Source of the DNA: Actinomycetes bacterium
GTDB lineage: Bacteria; Actinomycetota; Actinomycetes; Actinomycetales; Cellulomonadaceae
Assembly (NCBI GenBank): GCA_023462275.1
Contig: JAEWYD010000372.1
Span: forward strand, 1 to 6,602
DNA length: 6,602 nucleotides
Direction: 5' to 3'
Position numbers and translations under genes: made by a program. The notes beneath the pieces are model-generated. The model was given only the letters and a program-made list of their open reading frames with translations. It had not been told where the DNA came from and did not search any database. Below are positions 1-5,491 of this stretch, piece by piece (within the stretch, counting starts at the first letter, position 1; each line of letters begins with the position of its first letter).

Positions 1-57
1 CTCATGCTGCGGGCCGGCCCAGGCGCGCGGCGACTCGATCGGGGTCGTCGTTACCAT
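1..57 (-). CDS. Possible leaderless gene start, product unknown (partial, runs off left edge)
   Basis: On the minus strand an ATG at 57-55 opens a frame that stays open for 19 codons to the window edge, reading MVTTTPIESPRAWAGPQHE. The start lies 6 nt downstream of a TATGGT hexamer (69-64), the arrangement typical of leaderless actinobacterial genes and the same as at two other starts in this window. There is no Shine-Dalgarno sequence. The peptide is a plausible polar, proline-containing cytoplasmic N-terminus, but it is too short to assign a family. Genes downstream of purE in actinobacteria are often envelope-related (for example LCP-family proteins); that is context only and not seen here. 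The gene would follow purE on the same strand, 77 nt after the purE stop, with its own promoter. Existence moderately uncertain; function unknown. Confidence 0.4.
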   Translation of the reverse strand, partial: MVTTTPIESPRAWAGPQHE

Positions 58-130
58 TCCGTGACCATAGGTCGGCGCGCGGATGATCGCGCGCCGAGGG
101 CGCGGCACCCCCCCCGCCCACGGTCACGGA
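58..130. repeat. Nested inverted repeats downstream of purE (possible terminator or operator)
   Basis: An outer perfect 9-bp inverted repeat has arms TCCGTGACC (58-66) and GGTCACGGA (122-130). Inside it is a perfect 10-bp stem, TCGGCGCGCG (72-81) and CGCGCGCCGA (88-97), around a 6-nt loop. Read from purE, the strong inner hairpin lies about 38 nt past the stop codon but is not followed by a T-run, so it is not a textbook intrinsic terminator. A run of eight C (108-115) lies between the arms. The outer left arm overlaps the candidate -10 of the left-edge gene. Purpose could be purE termination, regulation of the next gene, or both. Confidence 0.5.
64..69 (-). promoter_or_regulatory. Candidate -10 element (TATGGT) of the left-edge gene
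   Basis: TATGGT on the minus strand fits the TANNNT -10 consensus and is 6 nt from the ATG at 57, so transcription would start at or next to the start codon. No convincing -35 is visible: the region where it would lie falls inside the GC-rich hairpin at 72-97. One arm of a 9-bp inverted repeat (58-66) overlaps this element, which could make it an operator. Confidence 0.35.
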
Positions 131-134
131 GCGG

Positions 135-674
135 TCAGGCGGTGAACCCGGTGCGCTGCTCCCCCGCGACGCGCGCGTGCAGGCGCTCACCCTTCGCCTT
201 CGCCTGGTCGCGCAGGCGCCCGGCGAAGGTCACGAGCTCGGCGCGCAGGCGCGCCCCGCGCTCGTCGTCGCCCGCCGCCAGCATCCGGACCGCGAGGAGG
301 CCGGCGTTGCGCGCCCCGCCGACGGCCACGGTGGCCACAGGGATGCCCGCGGGCATCTGGGCGATGGACAGCAGCGAGTCGAGGCCGTCCAGCTGCGCAA
401 GCGGGACGGGGACGCCGACCACCGGCAGCGGGGTCAGGGCCGCGAGCATGCCGGGCAGCGCCGCGGCGCCACCGGCGCCCGCGATGATGACGCGCAGCCC
501 GCGATCCGCCGCCGACCGGCCGTACTCGATCGTCTCGTCGGGCATCCGGTGCGCGGAGATCACGTTCACCTCGTGCGCGACGCCGAACTCGGCCAGCGCC
601 TCGGCGGCCGCCGACATCACCGCCCAGTCCGAGTCCGACCCCATCACGACGCCCACCAGCGGCTGCTCGGCCAT
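135..674 (-). CDS. purE: N5-carboxyaminoimidazole ribonucleotide mutase (PurE, class I)
   Basis: Cytoplasmic enzyme of de novo purine synthesis that rearranges N5-CAIR, made by PurK, to CAIR. The 179-residue product has the normal class I length and the family motifs in order: GSDSD (12-16) for substrate phosphate binding, SAHRMP (40-45) with the catalytic His42, the glycine-rich GAGGAAALPGM (66-76), and the SIAQMPAGIPV segment (103-113). The last ~20 residues are a polar tail. The ATG start is preceded by AGGGAG on the minus strand (682-687) with a 7-nt gap. The gene is divergent from the GtrA gene. The usual partner purK is not directly upstream, where actinobacteria often have it, so it must lie outside the window or purE must rely on a distant copy. 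Identification is secure from the motifs. Confidence 0.96.
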   Translation of the reverse strand: MAEQPLVGVVMGSDSDWAVMSAAAEALAEFGVAHEVNVISAHRMPDETIEYGRSAADRGLRVIIAGAGGAAALPGMLAALTPLPVVGVPVPLAQLDGLDSLLSIAQMPAGIPVATVAVGGARNAGLLAVRMLAAGDDERGARLRAELVTFAGRLRDQAKAKGERLHARVAGEQRTGFTA

Positions 675-710
675 GCGGCTTCTCCCTCTCTCGACCCGTC
701 TGACGTCCGC

Positions 711-716
711 ATTGTG
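711..716 (-). promoter_or_regulatory. Weak candidate -10 (CACAAT) for purE
   Basis: CACAAT on the minus strand lies about 36 nt upstream of the purE ATG and would give a short leader carrying the AGGGAG ribosome-binding site. There is no recognisable -35 at 16-19 nt. It lies in the 143-nt purE/GtrA intergenic region (675-817), which also holds three copies of GCCGTG/CACGGC (716-721 inverted, 730-735 and 766-771). Low confidence. Confidence 0.22.
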
Positions 717-804
717 CCGTGATGCACGCCACGGCGCGGCTCGAGACCTCCATCCGGACGATCACCACGGCACAGGGGCCCAGGCGGCGCACAGGAGCGC
801 CGTC

Positions 805-810
805 TACTCT
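805..810 (+). promoter_or_regulatory. Leaderless promoter -10 (TACTCT) of the GtrA gene
   Basis: TACTCT fits TANNNT and ends 7 nt before the ATG at 818, so the transcript should begin at the start codon. No Shine-Dalgarno sequence precedes that ATG. The context CTACTCTGGACGG closely matches CTACCCTGGTCGG before the NarL-type kinase gene. No clear -35 is visible. This site decides the start at 818 against in-frame starts at 719 and 722. Confidence 0.6.
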
Positions 811-817
811 GGACGGC

Positions 818-1429
818 ATGCGAGACCGGCTGGCCGAGCTCATGCGCTTCGGCTCGGTAGGCGGGGTGGCCTTCGTCGTCGACATGGGCCTGTTCAACCT
901 GCTCTGCTTCGGGCCCGGCACCCTGCTCGGCGGGCGGCCCCTCGCGGCCCGGCTCGTCTCGGCCGGCGTCGCCACCGCCGTCGCCTGGGTGGGCAACCGC
1001 TACTGGACCTTTGCCGAGCACCGCACCCAGGACCGCGCGCGCGAGTTCCTGACGTTCGCCGTCATGAACGTGGTCGGCACGGGCATCTCCCTGGGCACCC
1101 TGGCCTTCTCGCACTACGTGCTGGACCTGCGCACCGCCCTGGCCGACAACGTCGCGAACGTCCTCGGCATCGGCCTCGGCACGATCTTCCGCTACATCGC
1201 CTACCGCGCCTGGGTGTTCACGGCGTCAGGGACGCACGCGGCCGCCGCGCCGGCGGGGGACGACGCGGGACCCGCGGGGCAGGACGACGTCCGGGTCGAG
1301 GCCGCGGGGCACGCCGGCGAGGAAGACGGCGAAGACGGGTGGCCGGCGCTGGGCGAGCTCGAGACGTCCGCCGTCGGCGGCGACGAGGTCGCGCGCGAGC
1401 GCCAGGCCGAGCCCCGTCCCCGCGCCTGA
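818..1429 (+). CDS. GtrA-family small membrane protein (polyprenyl-linked sugar translocation)
   Basis: GtrA-family proteins are four-helix membrane proteins thought to help move polyprenyl-phosphate-linked sugars across the cytoplasmic membrane for cell-surface polysaccharides. From the ATG at 818 the product is 203 residues. The GtrA core spans about 8-137: hydrophobic stretches near 13-33, 45-60, 78-98 and 110-129, the family-type NRYWTF (60-65) after the second helix, and FRYIAYRAWVF (124-134) at the end of the core. Residues ~138-203 are a low-complexity Ala/Gly/Asp/Glu tail with no recognisable domain. That tail is encoded antisense to the catalytic end of the neighbouring histidine kinase (overlap 1226-1429), and no earlier in-frame stop exists. 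The start at 818 is chosen because of the leaderless -10 and because residues encoded upstream of it do not look like GtrA. The sugar substrate cannot be told. Confidence 0.85.
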   Translation: MRDRLAELMRFGSVGGVAFVVDMGLFNLLCFGPGTLLGGRPLAARLVSAGVATAVAWVGNRYWTFAEHRTQDRAREFLTFAVMNVVGTGISLGTLAFSHYVLDLRTALADNVANVLGIGLGTIFRYIAYRAWVFTASGTHAAAAPAGDDAGPAGQDDVRVEAAGHAGEEDGEDGWPALGELETSAVGGDEVARERQAEPRPRA

Positions 1430-2554
1430 CGTCACCTCCCGCTCGAAGATCCGCGGCGCGAGGTCGTCCGGCACGCCCGGTCCCTCGTCCGTCACCTCGA
1501 TGACGACGGCGCCGCCCGGCCCCGACGGCCGCGAGCGCACCGTCGTCGTGCCGGCGCCGTGCCGCAGCGAGTTCTCGATGAGCGTCGCCAGCACCTGCGC
1601 GAGCGCACCCGGCGTCGCCAGGACCGCGACGTCGTCGGGCGCCTGGACCGCCAGCGTGCGGCCGGCGCGCGCGTACGTCGGCGCCCACTCCTCCTCCTGC
1701 TGGTGGAGCACGTGGGCCAGGTGCACGGCCTCGGTGGTGCCCCCCTGCGCCTGGCGGGACCGCCGCACCAGGTCGTCCACGACGGTGACGAGGCGCTCCA
1801 CCTGCTCGAGGGCGATCCGGGCCTCCTCGCGGACCTCCTCGCGCTCGGTGGTCATCGTGATCTCCTCCAGGCGCATGGACAGCGCCGTGAGCGGCGTGCG
1901 CAGCTGGTGGGAGGCGTCCGCCGCGAACTGCCGCTCGGCCGCCAGCCGTCCCGCGAGGCGGTCCGCGCTGCGGGCGAGCTCCGCCGCAACCAGGTCGATC
2001 TCCTCGACCCCCGAGGGCTCCAGGCGCGGCCGCACCTGCCCGGAGCCGAGCTGCTCCGCGCTCGCTGCGAGGTAGACGAGCGGCGCGGCCAGGCGCTGCG
2101 CCTGCCAGAGGGCCATGGCGATGCCGGCGGCGAACGCCACGACGGACGCGACGACGACCAGCGCGACGGCGCGCGACGACTGCCAGAAAACGTCCCAGTA
2201 GGAGACGGAGAGCAGGACGACGGCCCCGGAGTCGGTGCGCACGACCTCCGAGTACGCGCGCCCCTCGACCGGGTTCCCAGCCTGGATCCGGGTGCCGTCG
2301 GGCCCGACCACCGACACGGACGCGGACGCGCTGTCCCCGCCACCCACGTAGGGCTCGAGCATCTCCTCCGTGAGCGGGCGGTCCAGCGTCAGGCGCGCCT
2401 CGACCTGCCGCCCGAGGGCCGCCGCCCGGTCGGCGAGCTGGCGCAGCTCGCTGTCGCGCACGAGGCGCGCGCCGTAGAAGGCCAGCGGGATGCCCAGCAG
2501 CACGACGGCGACCGTGACGGCCGCGATCGTCGCCTGCAGGACGCGGCGCCGCAC
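1226..2554 (-). CDS. Sensor histidine kinase (HisKA/HATPase, HAMP) paired with OmpR-type regulator
   Basis: Membrane sensor that autophosphorylates on His and passes the phosphate to the regulator encoded just upstream. Layout of the 442 residues: transmembrane helix ~5-27, an extracytoplasmic sensor region ~28-128, second helix ~129-150, HAMP linker ~151-203, HisKA dimerisation domain with ASHQLRTPL and the phosphoacceptor His216, then the HATPase domain. The latter shows the N box IENSLRHG (Asn328), G1 box DEGPG (356-360), F box RIFERE (368-373) and G2 box GTGLGLAL (379-386). All catalytic boxes are intact. The GTG start at 2554 is 1 nt after the regulator's TGA and lacks a Shine-Dalgarno sequence, so translation is probably coupled. 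The last ~26 residues (Pro/Arg/Val-rich) lie beyond the ATPase fold and are antisense to the GtrA tail. The signal sensed is unknown. Confidence 0.93.
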   Translation of the reverse strand: MRRRVLQATIAAVTVAVVLLGIPLAFYGARLVRDSELRQLADRAAALGRQVEARLTLDRPLTEEMLEPYVGGGDSASASVSVVGPDGTRIQAGNPVEGRAYSEVVRTDSGAVVLLSVSYWDVFWQSSRAVALVVVASVVAFAAGIAMALWQAQRLAAPLVYLAASAEQLGSGQVRPRLEPSGVEEIDLVAAELARSADRLAGRLAAERQFAADASHQLRTPLTALSMRLEEITMTTEREEVREEARIALEQVERLVTVVDDLVRRSRQAQGGTTEAVHLAHVLHQQEEEWAPTYARAGRTLAVQAPDDVAVLATPGALAQVLATLIENSLRHGAGTTTVRSRPSGPGGAVVIEVTDEGPGVPDDLAPRIFEREVTSGAGTGLGLALARDLVAADGGRLELAQRRPPVFAVFLAGVPRGLDPDVVLPRGSRVVPRRRGGRVRP

Positions 2555-2555
2555 G

Positions 2556-3239
2556 TCAGCGCGGGCCGGTCTCGAACCGGAAGCCCATCCCCCGCACCGT
2601 CGAGATGTAGCGGGGGTCGTTCGCGTCGTCGCCGAGCTTGCGGCGCAGCCACGAGACGTGCATGTCGAGCGTCTTCGTGGAGCCCGTCGGGTCCGTGTCC
2701 CACACCTCGCGCATGAGCCCCTCGCGGGACACGACGGCCCCCGCCTCGCGGACGAGCACCCGCAGCAGGTCGTACTCCTTCGCCGTCAGGTGCAGCTCGC
2801 GGTCGCCCTGGAAGGCGCGGTGGGCCGCGAGGTCCATCCGCACGTCCTTGGCCGTCAGCTCGTCGCCCTCGGAGCCCTCGGGCTGGGTGCGCCGCAGCAG
2901 CGCCCGGACGCGCGCGAGCAGCTCGGCGAGGCGGAAGGGCTTCGTCACGTAGTCGTCGGCGCCGGCGTCGAGCCCGACCACGAGGTCCACCTCGTCGGCA
3001 CGCGCCGTCAGCACGAGGATCGGCGTCGCCAGCCCGCGGCCGCGCACCCAGCGCGCGACGTCGAGGCCGTCCATGTCGGGCAGCCCGAGATCGAGGATCA
3101 GCAGGTCCGCACCGGGGGCGGCGCCCATCGCGCCTTGACCCGTCCCTTGCACGACGACGTCGTACCCCTCGCGACCGAGCGCCCGGGCCAACGGCTCGGC
3201 AATGGTGGGGTCATCCTCCGCCAAGAGCACGCTCGTCAT
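2556..3239 (-). CDS. OmpR/PhoB-family response regulator
   Basis: DNA-binding output partner of the downstream kinase. The 227-residue product has a receiver domain (~1-115) with acidic residues Glu8-Asp9-Asp10, the phosphoacceptor Asp50 in LILDLGLPDMDG, the switch Thr78 and the conserved Lys100 in TKPF. After a short linker (~116-127) comes a winged-helix Trans_reg_C domain (~128-225) containing LTAKEYDLL, a recognition-helix region TKTLDMHVSWLRRKLG and the wing motif YISTVRGMGFRF. Every key residue is present. The ATG start gives the family's usual opening (MTSVLLAEDDPTIAEP). It has no good ribosome-binding site; a three-codon ATG AGC GCA TGA lies just upstream and overlaps the start as ATGA. 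It forms a two-gene operon with the kinase, transcribed from the 3240-3375 divergent region. Target genes cannot be told from the sequence. Confidence 0.95.
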   Translation of the reverse strand: MTSVLLAEDDPTIAEPLARALGREGYDVVVQGTGQGAMGAAPGADLLILDLGLPDMDGLDVARWVRGRGLATPILVLTARADEVDLVVGLDAGADDYVTKPFRLAELLARVRALLRRTQPEGSEGDELTAKDVRMDLAAHRAFQGDRELHLTAKEYDLLRVLVREAGAVVSREGLMREVWDTDPTGSTKTLDMHVSWLRRKLGDDANDPRYISTVRGMGFRFETGPR

Positions 3240-3363
3240 GCGCTCATGCTGCCACAGGCGACCCGTCCGCCCGGGGGCCCTCGGGGGCGCGTCGTCCCCG
3301 GGGTGGACGCCGCGCGCGCCGCGGTCGCCCCGTGGCCGGACGAGGCGTGGCGCGCGGCGCCCC

Positions 3364-3369
3364 TACCCT
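3364..3369 (+). promoter_or_regulatory. Leaderless promoter -10 (TACCCT) of the NarL-type kinase gene
   Basis: TACCCT fits TANNNT and ends 6 nt before the GTG at 3376; no Shine-Dalgarno sequence precedes that codon, so the mRNA probably starts at the GTG. The 13-nt context CTACCCTGGTCGG differs from the GtrA promoter at only two positions. No clear -35. The rest of the divergent region (3240-3375) holds two CGGGGGC copies 10 bp apart (3272-3278 and 3282-3288) and a 7-bp inverted repeat GGCGACC/GGTCGCC (3257-3263 and 3323-3329), possible regulator sites but unproven. Confidence 0.55.
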
Positions 3370-3375
3370 GGTCGG

Positions 3376-4659
3376 GTGCGGTGGTGGGAGCGGGTCGGCG
3401 CGTGGGACGAGACCCACCGCTTCGCCGTCGACGCCGCCATCGCCGTGGCCGCAGGCATCGTCGTCGTGCCGACGGCCACGGAGCTGTTCTACGGGTCCAT
3501 GTCGTCGGTCACCCGGCTCGTGGCCCTCGCGCTGGTCGTGCCGCTCGCCTGGCGGCGCGCCCGCCCGGTGCTGTCGGCCGCCGCGACGTACGCCGTCGGG
3601 CTCGTCCACCTCGTGGTGCTCGGCGTCGAGATCCTCCTGCCGGCCGACCTGCTCGTGCTGGTGGCCCTGTACTCCGTCACCGTGCACGGGCCGCGCTGGG
3701 CGTACCGGACGGCGGCGGTCGGCGCGATCGCCGGCTCGGGGCTGGTGGGCGTCGACCTCGTCGTGCGCCAGTCGACGACGCCGGAGGGCGGGCTCGCGAT
3801 CGCGTTCGCCCTCGCGCTCCTCGCGCTGACGACGTTCGCGTTCGCCCTCGTCCGGCGGTCCCGGCGGGTGGCGATCGACGCGCTCGTCGACCGCGCCCAC
3901 CGGCTGGAGGTCGAGCGCGACCAGCAGGCGCGCATCGCGACCGCCGCGGAGCGGGCCCGCATCGCGCGCGAGATGCACGACATCGTCGCCCACTCTCTGT
4001 CCGTGATCATCGCCCAGGCCGACGGCGGCCGGTACGCCGCGGCGTCCGACCCCCGGGCCGCCGAGCGGTCGCTCGGCACGATCGCCGAGACCGGCCGAGC
4101 GGCTCTCGCCGACATGCGCCGGCTGCTCGGCGTGCTCCGCCCGGCCGCCGACGGCCCCGAGCCGGGGACGGGGACGGGCCAGACGCCCGCGGTGGGCACC
4201 GCCACCGGACAGACGCCGGCGGTCGGCTCCCTGGTGCCCCAGCCCGCGGTGGCCGACGTCGCGACGCTGGTCGCGCAGGTCCGCGACAGCGGTGTGCGCG
4301 TCTCCCTGGTGCGCATGGGCACCCCGCGCACCCTCCCGCCGGGCACCGGGCTCACCGTCTACCGCATCTGCCAGGAGTCCCTCACCAACGTCCTCAAGCA
4401 CGCCGGGCCGGACCCGACCGCCACCGTGCTGCTCCAGTGGTCGGCCGCCTCGCTCGTGCTGGAGGTCAGCGACGACGGGCGCGGCGCCGCCGCGGAGTCC
4501 GACGGCGCCGGCCAGGGCGTCCTGGGCATGCGCGAGCGCGCCGCGATGCTGGGGGGCACGCTCACGGCGGGCCCGCGGCCGGGCGGCGGGTTCCGCGTGC
4601 GCGCCGAGATCCCCCTCCCGCCCCTGCCCGCCACACCGCCACGACCGGAGACACCATGA
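3376..4659 (+). CDS. NarL-class sensor histidine kinase (HisKA_3/HATPase), multi-pass membrane
   Basis: Membrane kinase partner of the LuxR-type regulator that follows. With the GTG start at 3376 the product is 427 residues. The N-terminal part (~16-160) is a multi-pass membrane domain: about six hydrophobic stretches near 16-36, 45-59, 64-87, 90-103, 110-130 and 139-160, with no large extracellular loop, as in many actinobacterial kinases of this class. A coiled linker leads to the HisKA_3 dimerisation domain with REMHDIVAHSLS, phosphoacceptor His201. The HATPase domain has the N-box ESLTNVLKHAG (Asn338), G1 DDGRG (366-370) and GQGVLGMRERAAMLGG (379-394). Between the two domains lies a duplicated ten-residue segment (265-274 and 275-284). 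The start is chosen from the leaderless -10 at 3364. The gene overlaps the regulator by 4 nt. Signal unknown; membrane-embedded sensing is inferred. Confidence 0.93.
   Translation: MRWWERVGAWDETHRFAVDAAIAVAAGIVVVPTATELFYGSMSSVTRLVALALVVPLAWRRARPVLSAAATYAVGLVHLVVLGVEILLPADLLVLVALYSVTVHGPRWAYRTAAVGAIAGSGLVGVDLVVRQSTTPEGGLAIAFALALLALTTFAFALVRRSRRVAIDALVDRAHRLEVERDQQARIATAAERARIAREMHDIVAHSLSVIIAQADGGRYAAASDPRAAERSLGTIAETGRAALADMRRLLGVLRPAADGPEPGTGTGQTPAVGTATGQTPAVGSLVPQPAVADVATLVAQVRDSGVRVSLVRMGTPRTLPPGTGLTVYRICQESLTNVLKHAGPDPTATVLLQWSAASLVLEVSDDGRGAAAESDGAGQGVLGMRERAAMLGGTLTAGPRPGGGFRVRAEIPLPPLPATPPRPETP
4168..4227 (+). repeat. 30-bp tandem duplication inside the NarL-type kinase gene
   Basis: Two adjacent 30-nt units (4168-4197 and 4198-4227) encode TGTGQTPAVG and TATGQTPAVG. 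The DNA differs at 7 of 30 positions but the peptide at only 1 of 10, so most differences are synonymous. The segment forms a flexible linker between the dimerisation and ATPase domains of the kinase. Confidence 0.7.
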
Positions 4660-5354
4660 GCACCCCCCAGGACGGCACCATCCGCGTCGCGCTCGTCGAC
4701 GACCAGCAGCTCGTCCGGGCCGGCTTCCGCATGGTGATCGACTCCCAGCCCGACCTCGAGGTGGTCCTGGAGGCGGGCAACGGCGCGGAGGCGCTGCGCC
4801 GCCTCGCGGTCGTCGCCACCGACGTCGTGCTCATGGACGTCCGCATGCCCGAGATGGACGGGCTCGCCGCCACCGCGCGGCTCACCTCCGACGCGACCCC
4901 CGGCCGCCACCCGGCGCCCAAGGTCATCGTGCTGACCACGTTCGACCTCGACGAGTACGTCCTCTCGGCCATCAAGGCGGGCGCGAGCGGGTTCCTCCTC
5001 AAGGACGCCCCGCCGGAGGAGATGCTGGCGGCCATCCGCACCGTCCACGCCGGCGACGCCGTCATCGCGCCGTCGTCCACGCGGCGCCTGATGGAGCACC
5101 TGGTCACCGCCCTGCCGGACCTGGAGGCCCGCGCCCAGCACCCTGGCGTCGCCGAGCTGACGGAGCGCGAGCGCGAGGTGCTGGTCCTCATGGCGCGCGG
5201 CCGCTCGAACACCGAGATCGGCCGGGACCTGTTCGTGGCCGAGGCGACGGTGAAGACGCACGTCGGCCGCATCCTCGCCAAGCTCGGCGCACGCGACCGG
5301 GTGCAGGCCGTCGTCGTCGCCTACGAGAGCGGCCTGGTCCGCCCCGGGGCCTGA
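4656..5354 (+). CDS. NarL/LuxR-family response regulator
   Basis: Transcription regulator phosphorylated by the preceding kinase. The 232-residue product has a receiver domain (~8-130) with Asp15-Asp16, phosphoacceptor Asp61 in LMDVRMPEMDG, switch Thr94/Thr95 and Lys116 in LLKDAPPEE. A linker (~131-163) follows, then a LuxR-type helix-turn-helix (~166-228) with LTEREREVLVLMARGRSN and the recognition-helix region VAEATVKTHVGRILAKLGARDR. All key residues are intact. The ATG overlaps the kinase stop (ATGA) and has GGAG at 4647-4650, 5 nt away, so the pair is translated together. The same frame stays open far upstream, antisense to the OmpR-type genes, but that part has no family resemblance and is not coding. 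Its most likely target is the ABC module 139 nt downstream; this is inferred from position. Confidence 0.95.
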   Translation: MSTPQDGTIRVALVDDQQLVRAGFRMVIDSQPDLEVVLEAGNGAEALRRLAVVATDVVLMDVRMPEMDGLAATARLTSDATPGRHPAPKVIVLTTFDLDEYVLSAIKAGASGFLLKDAPPEEMLAAIRTVHAGDAVIAPSSTRRLMEHLVTALPDLEARAQHPGVAELTEREREVLVLMARGRSNTEIGRDLFVAEATVKTHVGRILAKLGARDRVQAVVVAYESGLVRPGA

Positions 5355-5357
5355 CCC

Positions 5358-5454
5358 CCGCCCGACGGCTGGTCCGCTGGTCGGCGCCCCGCTCCGACCA
5401 GGGGATGACGGCGGTCCGGCCGGGACCATGCCGGGGCCAGACGCCGTCGGGCGG
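5358..5454. repeat. Nested inverted repeats between the regulator and the ABC genes (operator or terminator candidate)
   Basis: An outer perfect 12-bp inverted repeat has arms CCGCCCGACGGC (5358-5369) and GCCGTCGGGCGG (5443-5454). Inside are a perfect 8-bp hairpin, CTGGTCGG (5377-5384) and CCGACCAG (5394-5401), with a 9-nt loop, and a shorter inverted repeat GGTCC (5413-5417) / GGACC (5423-5427). A near-perfect direct repeat CCGGGACCA (5420-5428) / CCGGGGCCA (5431-5439) has an 11-bp period. The block begins right after the regulator stop and ends 10 nt before the candidate -10 of the ABC genes. It could end the regulator transcript, serve as the regulator's binding region, or both. No T-run follows the hairpins. 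Confidence 0.5.
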
Positions 5455-5464
5455 AAGCCGCCCG

Positions 5465-5470
5465 TAGCGT
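5465..5470 (+). promoter_or_regulatory. Candidate -10 (TAGCGT) of the ABC exporter genes
   Basis: TAGCGT fits TANNNT and lies 23 nt before the GTG start, giving a short leader that contains the strong ribosome-binding site at 5484-5491. There is no good -35, which would suit a promoter needing an activator bound at the repeats just upstream (5358-5454). Moderate to low confidence. Confidence 0.4.
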
Positions 5471-5483
5471 CGGGGCCGACCCG

Positions 5484-5491
5484 AGGAGGAG
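5484..5491 (+). promoter_or_regulatory. Strong ribosome-binding site (AGGAGGAG) deciding the ATPase start
   Basis: AGGAGGAG is the strongest Shine-Dalgarno sequence in the window. It lies just 5' of the GTG at 5494, which fixes this GTG as the start in preference to the in-frame ATG at 5428, which has no such site and lies within the inverted-repeat region upstream of the candidate promoter. Confidence 0.75.

Noticed and set aside
11..20. Palindrome GGGCCGGCCC
   Set aside because: A 10-bp GC-only palindrome is expected by chance in such GC-rich DNA and lies inside the likely edge gene.
719..817. Longer GtrA protein starting at GTG 719 or ATG 722
   Set aside because: The 33 extra residues are polar and unlike GtrA N-termini, no ribosome-binding site precedes them, and a leaderless -10 points to the ATG at 818.
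3244..4401. Minus-strand open frames opposite the NarL-type kinase gene
   Set aside because: The plus-strand kinase has complete catalytic motifs; the antisense frames are His/Arg/Gly-rich and resemble no family.
2490..4655. Long plus-strand open frame continuing upstream of the NarL-type regulator (as one ~954-residue protein)
   Set aside because: Upstream of 4656 it runs antisense to the OmpR-type genes and out of frame over the NarL-type kinase. It is Arg/Pro/Ala-rich with no family motifs, and the true start has GGAG and an ATGA overlap.
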